DNA from: Clostridiales bacterium UBA3680
GTDB taxonomy: Bacteria; Bacillota; Clostridia; Lachnospirales; CAG-274
Direction of reading: 5' to 3'
Assembly (NCBI GenBank): GCA_002372875.1
Contig: DFJD01000023.1
Location: 18,284 to 33,291, forward strand
DNA: 15,008 bases
The notes under the pieces are model-generated. The model worked only from the letters and a program-made list of their open reading frames with translations, had not been told where the DNA came from and made no database searches. The position numbers and the translations under genes were made by a program. Below are positions 7,901 to 13,355 of the stretch, piece by piece; position 1 is the first letter of the stretch; each line of letters opens with the position of its first letter.

Positions 7901-8417
7901 TATAGACGGCATCTACAAAAGAGGAGTCGGTGCCGTTATTTGAAAAGGAGGCACAAAGCAGACCGAGAGCCTTATCTCCGCTTGCAAAGCCTTCTTCCAA
8001 AACGTCGTTAATGGCTCTTTCCTTTATTTGTGCGGCTATTCCCGAATTAAGTATTTTATAGTTGGGGTCAAGGTCGACCTTATGAAAATTGTTTTTAACC
8101 ACTTTAGAGCAAAAGGAGTCTATTGTGGAAATTTGTGCCTTTTCTACGGCTCTTATTTGTGTTCTGAGAAAATCGTTTTCGCCGTCTGTGTCAAGACGAG
8201 CCTGTATGGCATTTGCAATTTTCTGCTTCATTTCGCTTGCCGCCGCGGATGTGAAAGTTACAATGAGCATATCTTCAATGCTTATGTTATCGTTTACAAC
8301 AAGGCCGATTATATGCTCAACCATTGTTGTCGTCTTTCCCGAGCCCGCTCCCGCACTTACAAGCAGGTTTTGACCTCTCGATTCGATTATTTCTTTTTGT
8401 CTTTCCGAAAATTCCAT
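4941..8417 (-). CDS. addA: ATP-dependent helicase/nuclease subunit A (AddA)
   Basis: 1158 residues, a little shorter than B. subtilis AddA (about 1230). UvrD/Rep-type (SF1A) helicase motifs appear in order: Walker A GAGSGKTT (23-30), VTFTSAAASEMK (53-64), Walker B IIVDEYQDTN (375-384), VGDVKQSIYKFR (403-414), SENYRSR (442-448), TVHSSKGLEYPVVF (755-768) and MYVAMTRAKEKL (841-852). The C-terminal RecB-family nuclease is intact: H998 in GTLYHAVFEQ, D1092 in GIIDLY, D1105-Y1106-K1107 (VDYKTD) and QMGYY (1124-1128). With AddB it forms the Gram-positive counterpart of RecBCD, processing double-strand ends for recombination. RBS AAGGTG lies 7 nt before the ATG at 8417. Unusually, no addB lies next to it: the upstream neighbour is a zinc-ribbon membrane protein and a repeat element lies downstream. 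A terminator hairpin ends just before the start, so addA may depend on readthrough or a promoter inside the preceding gene. Confidence 0.97.
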   Translation of the reverse strand: MEFSERQKEIIESRGQNLLVSAGAGSGKTTTMVEHIIGLVVNDNISIEDMLIVTFTSAAASEMKQKIANAIQARLDTDGENDFLRTQIRAVEKAQISTIDSFCSKVVKNNFHKVDLDPNYKILNSGIAAQIKERAINDVLEEGFASGDKALGLLCASFSNNGTDSSFVDAVYKLYDYSMSIPFPKKWLEGIYENYDENASMLLNIAKKEAKKLEQRVYISYKAYYDDLCRRFGVSEVEDGVIALINNDLDKMQMGEADFIAANKTPYNKERSLPIDKDYRTEILEKRKGYIERYKKAVENADLTFEPKEEKIIKEYVKTLCEYTVKFHEKYKEYKNKEFYAEFADVEQATLSVFYNEDGTITPEAEEYAAKFKKIIVDEYQDTNYLQEMIFSAITSENNFFMVGDVKQSIYKFRQAEPEIFVNKYNAFSLEKKALDRLIILSENYRSRKEVIDSANHVFSKIMTEKTGGIEYNDDVKLVLGAKYPLSLSDNRTELDIIITDGEDNDVANIDTAAREGAFIAKKIKELFETDFQVYDHGIKGYRKITYDDIAIIFRSPKAYINDVIQQLSLEGIPCVSSTDASLFECIEVKILASALKITDNPLRDIDLVNVIHCGRFDFTADELVDISLNAEGEYFYLKLKDYTQKYNNAVSVKIDNFFSVYKSIRDYAKVSNLSMLTEFISRKLDLYNIFGMYAGGTLRRKNLRLFSQLAREYQNNESCTLQGFIKFFEASAVDNRLTRASFDAEGGNVVKIMTVHSSKGLEYPVVFYGMLGKNFNFTDIKDSMLINKEYGICMNVNVKKSILVGNECNPDFFVKLKPVVRNTFASAMKNNIIAEEIRLMYVAMTRAKEKLFLIGSATEAQTEKYGNSDPIGEEELLNAKSALELILLAGKDKSIVSHIMPKHTIIPKTDKDGVSFHTETMEVDNELISAIDERIHLIRETKPSYVPTVTNITEIKRETAEYMGLPVEQTIYFTNKPKFIIKSSSELTNAKVGTLYHAVFEQLDINTESVEQVQDLINGLYQRGVFNKIESEAVKAEVIYKFLTSPLAQRIRRSPKVRREADFLLNVPVNEAKPMHFTENEGNVMIRGIIDLYFVENDEIVLVDYKTDFFKKEDELIEKYALQMGYYIRALEKAENKKVKECILYAVYKGKCINVPI

Positions 8418-8430
8418 AGTTTCACCTTAT

Positions 8431-8464
8431 AAAAAAGCTGTGAGCATATTTTGCATCACAGCTT
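8431..8464 (-). terminator. Rho-independent terminator after the zinc-ribbon gene, in the addA leader
   Basis: On the minus strand a 9-bp stem (AAGCTGTGA 8464-8456 with TCACAGCTT 8443-8435), continued inside by GCA/TGC, is followed by six T (8436-8431). It begins 8 bp after the stop at 8473 and its T-run ends 13 bp before the addA start. Confidence 0.85.
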
Positions 8465-8472
8465 GTATAACG

Positions 8473-9144
8473 TTATCTCAGTTTTTTAAGCTTTATATTT
8501 GCAATAACAATACATATTACGGATATGCATATCAAAGCTATAAGAAAAGCTCCGGGTGTGAATATCGCACCTGTTGCCGCAGTCAAATTCATCTTGGATA
8601 TGTGCATCTTTACAAGCTCGTTTATACCCAAAAAGCCGAAAAAATACACAAGCAGGGAAACCAAGGAAAAAATTGCCGCTCTTTTTGCCATTTTATAGCA
8701 ATCGGCCATGGTCTTGCGGTTGGGATTGCGCATTATTCCGAGAGCCTTTATTATGCTTATTACCGATGGTATATACATAAGGATATATATAACGGCAAGA
8801 GCATATATAAGGTATATCTCATAGGGCTTGTTAGGCGAGGAGAAAAGCGTTTTCATACTCTCACCAAAGCCGTAGACCACCTTTGGTATTCCGAAAATGT
8901 TGAAATTACGGGCATTTGCCAAATTGTTCGGCAAAATCATTCTGCAAAGAGGGATAAAAGGTGCAAGAGCACATATTCCGCACAACCCGAGCACCGCATA
9001 GATATGGTTATCCCTCATACCGTATTTCTGCGAGTTTTCAATGGTCTCAAAAAGTTGTTCGGGATCTCTTGTCAGGCTGTTGCCACATTCCGAGCAATAG
9101 ACCTTATCGTTATCATTAAAGGCACCGCACTTACTGCATTGCAT
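8473..9144 (-). CDS. Zinc-ribbon membrane protein with four transmembrane helices
   Basis: From ATG 9144 the protein has 223 residues. It opens with a zinc ribbon, CSKCGAFNDNDKVYCSEC (C3, C6, C17, C20), the kind often found at the start of uncharacterised Firmicute membrane proteins. A short linker leads to four hydrophobic segments: 'AVLGLCGICALAPFIPLC', 'YALAVIYILMYIPSVISII', 'IFSLVSLLVYFFGFLG' and 'LIALICISVICIVIANI'. The tail is short and basic (KLKKLR). I chose 9144 because GGGGGG lies 6 nt before it; ATG 9150 and a TTG at 9168 are in frame, but the run of G falls at or inside them. Function is unknown; zinc binding at the membrane is inferred from the cysteines. It follows the cytidylate-kinase-like gene by 65 bp and ends in a terminator. 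Confidence 0.82.
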   Translation of the reverse strand: MQCSKCGAFNDNDKVYCSECGNSLTRDPEQLFETIENSQKYGMRDNHIYAVLGLCGICALAPFIPLCRMILPNNLANARNFNIFGIPKVVYGFGESMKTLFSSPNKPYEIYLIYALAVIYILMYIPSVISIIKALGIMRNPNRKTMADCYKMAKRAAIFSLVSLLVYFFGFLGINELVKMHISKMNLTAATGAIFTPGAFLIALICISVICIVIANIKLKKLR

Positions 9145-9193
9145 TCTCATCCCCCCATAAAACCTCAAACAAGCGCCCCAAAGGGCAAGGATC

Positions 9194-9220
9194 TTTACTT
9201 TACTTTACTTTACTTTACTT
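9194..9220 (-). repeat. Pentanucleotide tandem repeat (AAGTA)5.4 across a stop codon
   Basis: On the plus strand the unit tttac occurs five times (9194-9218) plus tt. On the minus strand it starts inside the last codons of the cytidylate-kinase-like gene (GTA AAG TAA) and runs past the stop at 9210. Adding or removing units would not change the protein, because the first unit already gives the stop. Confidence 0.92.
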
Positions 9221-9827
9221 GGTTTAATTGCTCGACATAGTTTTCTATCAAAGCAACCGCGCAATCTTCCGATATCTTTGCGGTATTTATCACAAGATCG
9301 TAATTTTCAAGCTCCTCCCACGCTTCTCCGGAGTAGAATTTGTGGTAGGCAGCCCTTCTTTTGTCGGTTTTCTTTATCACGGCTTCAACAGTCTTGTTTT
9401 CGGGTTTTTCGAATAAGGTGTTGAAACGGTTTATTCTGTAATCCATATCCGCTCTTATGAAAACCTTAACAAGCTTTTTTTCTTCTCTTAAAACATAATC
9501 GGAGCATCTGCCTATTATGACACAATTGTTATCTTTCGCAGCCTTTCTTATAATTTCGGACTGAATGCCGAAAAGCTTATCGTTATCGGGCATAGCGGCA
9601 GCACCGTTCGCGCCGTATGTTCCCAAAACAAGCGAATATAACAGGGAATTTGTGGCAACCTCGTCTACCCTTTCAAAGGCACTCTCGCTGTAGCCTGCTT
9701 CCTTTGCCGCCATTACTATAAGCTCGTTATCATAAAACTTGTAATCCAGCTTTTCGGCAAGTTTTTTTCCTATGTCCTTACCTCCGCTGCAAAACTGTCT
9801 GCATATTGTAACAATGGTATTACTCAT
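9210..9827 (-). CDS. Cytidylate kinase-like family protein
   Basis: 205 residues matching the clostridial cytidylate-kinase-like family, not canonical Cmk. Features: a P-loop-like start 'ICRQFCSGGKDIGKKLAEKL' (8-27), then 'YDNELI' (32-37) where relatives carry YD-[RK]-E-[LI]-I, the family signature 'IIGRCSDYVL' (104-113), a lid-like basic helix 'KKTDKRRAAYHKFYSG' (152-167) and 'YDLVINTAKI' (176-185). The loop has CSGG where relatives usually have GSGG. The reaction is presumed nucleotide phosphorylation, but substrates for this family are not established. The ATG at 9827 has GGGAGG 8 nt upstream and its own near-consensus promoter at 9868-9895. It probably shares a transcript with the downstream zinc-ribbon gene. 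The stop codon lies inside a pentanucleotide repeat. Confidence 0.9.
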   Translation of the reverse strand: MSNTIVTICRQFCSGGKDIGKKLAEKLDYKFYDNELIVMAAKEAGYSESAFERVDEVATNSLLYSLVLGTYGANGAAAMPDNDKLFGIQSEIIRKAAKDNNCVIIGRCSDYVLREEKKLVKVFIRADMDYRINRFNTLFEKPENKTVEAVIKKTDKRRAAYHKFYSGEAWEELENYDLVINTAKISEDCAVALIENYVEQLNQVK

Positions 9828-9867
9828 TAATATTCCTCCCTTTAGTGTTTCATATTCATTTCCTTAT

Positions 9868-9895
9868 ATTATACACCTTTCGGAAAAAATTTCAA
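9868..9895 (-). promoter_or_regulatory. Sigma-A promoter of the cytidylate-kinase-like gene
   Basis: On the minus strand a -35 box TTGAAA (9895-9890), a 16-bp spacer and a perfect TATAAT (9873-9868) lie about 40 bp before the ATG at 9827. A three-copy 11-bp tandem repeat ends 12 bp upstream of the -35 box. Confidence 0.72.
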
Positions 9896-9906
9896 TATTT
9901 AAATGA

Positions 9907-9939
9907 TGTATATTTACTGTATATTTACTGTATATTTAC
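9907..9939 (-). repeat. Three exact 11-bp tandem repeats spanning the yunG-like stop codon
   Basis: The plus-strand unit tgtatatttac occurs three times without mismatch (9907-9917, 9918-9928, 9929-9939), with a partial fourth copy (tgt, 9940-9942). On the minus strand the first copy holds the TAA at 9938-9936 and the array runs up to the promoter of the next gene. Confidence 0.93.
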
Positions 9940-10361
9940 TGTTTAATACATGCATCAAGTTTTCTTTTAAGAAGGTTATACCTTTCCTCTTTTTCCTTTT
10001 TTTGAAAATGTACAGACCTTTCCTGCTTGTTTTTAAGGTCGTATATCAGTTTTTCATTGCCGAACTGCTCGCTTGTAAGGTCGAATTTTTTCCCTCTGAC
10101 GTAATTATAGCAATGGTAATTTCCGTCGGGTCGGGCTATTCCGTAAACCTCACCGCCGAAAATATCCTGTGCAAGAAAGGCGGTCACGGAGCACTGCCCC
10201 ATTGTTTTGTTATCCTTTGTCCATTTTTCTCGCATACGGGGGGCGCAGGTCTCGGCAGACCAAATATTTTCAAGCATTTGATAGAGCATAACGGGGCCGC
10301 TTATTGTTTTGTATTCTCCAATACCCGGTATATCGGCTTTTTCATTTCCGTAAAAAGACAT
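9936..10361 (-). CDS. YunG-like family protein
   Basis: 141 residues resembling B. subtilis YunG, a family of unknown function. The matching pattern is 'IWSAETCAPRMREKW' (33-47), then 'TMGQCSVTAFLAQDIFGGEV' (53-72), then an HxxN-like 'HCYNYVRGKKFDLTSEQF' (83-100). The order C57, H83, D94 is that of papain/transglutaminase-like folds, so a Cys-His-Asp enzyme is possible but untested. The C-terminal third is a Lys/Glu-rich helix beyond the core. RBS AAAGGTAGG overlaps the stop of the upstream transporter and the gap is only 12 bp, so it is co-translated as the last gene of the NSS operon. No terminator hairpin follows; the stop sits in an 11-bp tandem array. Confidence 0.82.
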   Translation of the reverse strand: MSFYGNEKADIPGIGEYKTISGPVMLYQMLENIWSAETCAPRMREKWTKDNKTMGQCSVTAFLAQDIFGGEVYGIARPDGNYHCYNYVRGKKFDLTSEQFGNEKLIYDLKNKQERSVHFQKKEKEERYNLLKRKLDACIKQ

Positions 10362-10373
10362 ATTTACCTACCT

Positions 10374-11753
10374 TTACATTTTTATGATGCCAAGAACGTT
10401 TGCCACGGAGCTTATCAATATTATCAAAAGGAAAAAGATACACAGATATTTGATCATAAACTCAAATACCGCTTTTCTTTTGAAACTGCCTCCGCTTTTT
10501 AAAACCTCTTGCTCTATTTTTTTCAAGCCTACAGCCTTTAAGCAGTAGATACAGATTATGATGGCCGCTATTGGCATCATTACAGAATTTGTTATAAAGT
10601 CGAAGAAATCGAGAAATTGCATTCCGAATATTTTCACATTACCCAAAAGACCGTAGCCCAAAGAAGAAAGAGAACCTAAAACAAGCATTATACCCGCCAT
10701 TATAAGGGTGCCTACTTTTCGGTTTACGTGAAGCTCATCTTCAAAGGTGGAAACGGCACTTTCCATAAGGGCAATGGCACTTGTAATTGCCGCAAAGAAA
10801 ACCAGTGCGAAAAACATTATTCCTATCAAGGCGGTAATACCCATGTCCGCAAAAACCTTAGGCAAGGTTATGAACATAAGCCCGGGACCCGATTCGAGAA
10901 TGCTTTTATCTCCGCCCGAAAAAGCAAATACCGCGGGAATTATCATAAGACCCGCCATAATGGCGATACCCGTGTCAAAAATTTCCACATTTATCGTTGC
11001 TCCCTCAATATGAACATCATCTTTCATATAAGAGCCGAAGGTGATCAAAATACCCATAGCTATGGAAAGGGAATAGAACATTTGTCCCATTGCCGTTACA
11101 ACCGTCATCCATGAGAAATTTTCAAAGCTCGGAACGATAAAATATTTCACACCTGCCAAGGCTCCGGGTCTTGTTACGGAATAGACCGTCACAACCACCG
11201 AAAGGCCAACCAATATGGGCATCATTATTTTTGATATTCTTTCGATACCGTTTTGCACTCCCGCAAAAATGATGACAAGAGCAATGGCGGCAAAAATAAT
11301 AAACCATATTTCTGCCGAGGCATGGGAAATAAAGGAATTGAAATAATTATCCGCCGCAAGCTCCTTACCGTGACCCATACAATATTCGGCAAGATATTTA
11401 ATGATCCAGCCGCCTATTGTGGAATAATAGGGAACGATCAGCATGGGTATGATCGCATTTAGCCAGCCGCCCGCATGAAATATTTTATTGTTCGAGCTTG
11501 TTTTAAATGCTCCTACGGGGCTTTTCCTTGTCATTCTGCCCAAAGCGGTCTCCGCCATGATCATGGTGTAGCCGAAAGTACAGGCAAGTATAATGTACAC
11601 AAGCAAAAAGATGCCGCCGCCGTGTTTTGCGGCAAGGTAGGGAAAACGCCATATATTGCCAAGGCCTACCGAGGCGCCCGCCGCAGAGAGCACAAAGCCC
11701 AATTTTCCCGAAAATGTACTTCTGTCAATATTTTTATCTTTGATCTTTTTCAT
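10374..11753 (-). CDS. SLC6/NSS sodium-dependent transporter, paralog 2
   Basis: 459 residues, about 11 transmembrane helices, LeuT-fold neurotransmitter:sodium symporter. The unwound TM1 signature is intact: 'GASVGLGNIWRFPYLAAKHG' (26-45), matching the LeuT sodium and substrate backbone sites. TM6 'MFYSLSIAMGILITFGSY' and TM7 'IEIFDTGIAIMAGLMIIPA' are typical of bacterial NSS. Bacterial members import amino acids with Na+; the substrate here cannot be told. It lies 3 bp after its paralog (stop 11757, start 11753), and its RBS GGAG lies in the last codons of that gene, so translation is coupled. Tandem duplication with divergence is the simplest origin. It is followed at 12 bp by the YunG-like gene. 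Confidence 0.95.
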   Translation of the reverse strand: MKKIKDKNIDRSTFSGKLGFVLSAAGASVGLGNIWRFPYLAAKHGGGIFLLVYIILACTFGYTMIMAETALGRMTRKSPVGAFKTSSNNKIFHAGGWLNAIIPMLIVPYYSTIGGWIIKYLAEYCMGHGKELAADNYFNSFISHASAEIWFIIFAAIALVIIFAGVQNGIERISKIMMPILVGLSVVVTVYSVTRPGALAGVKYFIVPSFENFSWMTVVTAMGQMFYSLSIAMGILITFGSYMKDDVHIEGATINVEIFDTGIAIMAGLMIIPAVFAFSGGDKSILESGPGLMFITLPKVFADMGITALIGIMFFALVFFAAITSAIALMESAVSTFEDELHVNRKVGTLIMAGIMLVLGSLSSLGYGLLGNVKIFGMQFLDFFDFITNSVMMPIAAIIICIYCLKAVGLKKIEQEVLKSGGSFKRKAVFEFMIKYLCIFFLLIILISSVANVLGIIKM

Positions 11754-11756
11754 TTT

Positions 11757-13154
11757 TTACTCCAATTTTTCCAATAATCCCACCGACTGCAGGAAAAGTA
11801 CCAACATTATAACGGGTGCGATAAATCTGATCATTACGTTATAAATACCCTTCCTTCCGAATTTCTCTCCGTTTTTCTCCATTTCGTCCGTTACGGTTTT
11901 CGGCGATAATACCCAGCCGATAAATATGCACGAAAGCAAGGAGATAAAAGGCATCATAACACTGTTTGAAATGTAATCCATAAGGTCGAGAAGCTGACCT
12001 TCGGAACCGTTGGGTAAAGGTATCTCCATACGAAATGTGCTGTAGCCAAGAGAAATTACGGCAGTCGCAACACAATAAATAAGGGTCAGTATCACCGTAG
12101 CCTGTCGTCTTGAAACATCAAACAGCTCCATACAGTTTGCCGTAACGGCTTCAAGCACCGATACACAAGATGTAAGAGCCGCAAAGGCTGCCGTCAGGAA
12201 AAAGAAAAGACCTATAATACTTCCCACAGGTCCCATTTCGTTAAACACCTTAGGCAGAGATATAAACATAAGTCCGGGGCCGCCGTTCATACCTTCCGTT
12301 CCCGAAAAACAGTAAACCGCAGGTATTATCATGGCTCCCGCTATAAATGCCACGACGGTATCGAATATTTCTATTTGGTTGACAGCCTTATTAAGATCGA
12401 CCTCATCTTTAACATAGGAGCCGTAGGTTATCATAATGCCCATGGACACGCTCAGAGAGAAAAAAAGCTGACTCATTGCATCAAGCAGTACGTTAACAAA
12501 CTTTTCAAATGTCATGCCTGTAAAATCGGGCTTCAGATATACGACAAAACCTTGCAATCCCGTTCTTGCCGTTCCGCTTGCGTCGGTGTGTTCAAGAAAA
12601 AGGGAATATATTGCGATCGCAATTATAAGGACAAGCAGTACGGGCATAACAAATTTTGAAAATTTTTCAATGCCCTTCTCCACTCCGTTATAAACCACAA
12701 CGGCTGTCAAAATCAAAAAAAACAACGCAAAATAGCAAGATGATTGAGGGTCGGAAATAAAATGGTCGAAATATCCATCATTTGCGACAGCTTCGGCTTT
12801 TCCTGTCATATACACCGTAAGATATTTGGTTATCCAGCCGCCTATTACGGAATAGTAGGTCATTATAACAACAGGCACAAAAAAGGTCAAAACACCGAGA
12901 CCCTTCCAACTTGGTTTTAACAGTGCATAAGCGTTTATGCAGCTTTTCTTTGTTTTTCGGCCTATGGCGATATCGGAAACGAGCAATGTAAAACCGAAGG
13001 TAAGCACAAGACATAGGTATACTATAAGAAACAGTCCGCCTCCGTCTTTTGCGGCAAGATAAGGAAACCTCCATAAATTGCCCACACCTACGGCACTTCC
13101 CGCCGCGGCAAGAACAAATCCGATTTGCCCCGAAAAACCGCTTTTTTCTTTCAA
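11757..13154 (-). CDS. SLC6/NSS sodium-dependent transporter, paralog 1 (TTG start)
   Basis: 465 residues and about 11-12 transmembrane helices of the same family. TM1 reads 'GSAVGVGNLWRFPYLAAKDG' (19-38), TM6 'LFFSLSVSMGIMITYGSY', TM7 'IEIFDTVVAFIAGAMIIPA', followed by a 'GGPGLMFISLPKVF' loop shared with paralog 2. The start is TTG at 13154: no ATG lies nearby that keeps TM1, and AAAGGAAG sits 8 nt upstream, so this non-ATG start is well supported. It should import an amino acid or related amine with Na+; the substrate is unknown. It is first in the operon with paralog 2 and the YunG-like gene, behind a near-consensus promoter with a dyad over the -10 box. Loop lengths differ from paralog 2, so they are diverged paralogs. 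Confidence 0.95.
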   Translation of the reverse strand: MKEKSGFSGQIGFVLAAAGSAVGVGNLWRFPYLAAKDGGGLFLIVYLCLVLTFGFTLLVSDIAIGRKTKKSCINAYALLKPSWKGLGVLTFFVPVVIMTYYSVIGGWITKYLTVYMTGKAEAVANDGYFDHFISDPQSSCYFALFFLILTAVVVYNGVEKGIEKFSKFVMPVLLVLIIAIAIYSLFLEHTDASGTARTGLQGFVVYLKPDFTGMTFEKFVNVLLDAMSQLFFSLSVSMGIMITYGSYVKDEVDLNKAVNQIEIFDTVVAFIAGAMIIPAVYCFSGTEGMNGGPGLMFISLPKVFNEMGPVGSIIGLFFFLTAAFAALTSCVSVLEAVTANCMELFDVSRRQATVILTLIYCVATAVISLGYSTFRMEIPLPNGSEGQLLDLMDYISNSVMMPFISLLSCIFIGWVLSPKTVTDEMEKNGEKFGRKGIYNVMIRFIAPVIMLVLFLQSVGLLEKLE

Positions 13155-13176
13155 GTTGATCTTCCTTTCTTTTTCT

Positions 13177-13207
13177 GTATCGGATATGATTATATCACAA
13201 ACGATAC
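13177..13207. promoter_or_regulatory. Possible operator: inverted repeat around the transporter -10 box
   Basis: gtatcg (13177-13182) and cgatac (13202-13207) form an exact 6-bp inverted repeat with a 19-bp gap enclosing the -10 box. Inside it, gatat/atatc (13183-13187, 13192-13196) forms a second small dyad with a slightly different centre. The position suits a repressor of the NSS operon. No regulator gene is in view, so this is a candidate only. Confidence 0.35.
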
Positions 13208-13218
13208 ATACTTATCAA
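13189..13218 (-). promoter_or_regulatory. Sigma-A promoter of the NSS transporter operon
   Basis: On the minus strand TTGATA (13218-13213), an 18-bp spacer and TATAAT (13194-13189) lie about 35 bp before the TTG start at 13154. The leader is short and contains the ribosome binding site. Confidence 0.7.
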
Positions 13219-13273
13219 GGGCAACACCCATAAAAATCAAATATGCCGAATTTCCGAACAATCGAATTTTTTC

Positions 13274-13302
13274 TTGCTATTTCCCGGTTATTGTATTAAA
13301 AT
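13274..13302 (+). promoter_or_regulatory. Sigma-A promoter of the HD-GYP gene
   Basis: TTGCTA (13274-13279), a 17-bp spacer and TAAAAT (13297-13302) lie about 53 bp before the ATG at 13356. It is weaker than the divergent transporter promoter; the two -35 boxes are about 55 bp apart, pointing away from each other. Confidence 0.55.
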
Positions 13303-13355
13303 GTATTTGATAAACAATATATATCTATCCGAATAAATGTTATGGAGGAACAGAT

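Noticed and set aside
9174..9186. Small GCCC/GGGC hairpin between the kinase-like and zinc-ribbon genes
   Set aside because: Only 4 bp of stem and no T-run follow on the minus strand, so it is not convincing as a terminator.
8440..9240. A 266-residue open frame on the plus strand
   Set aside because: It lies opposite the zinc-ribbon and cytidylate-kinase-like genes, has odd Tyr/His/Cys-rich composition, shows no family pattern, and crosses the terminator and a tandem repeat.
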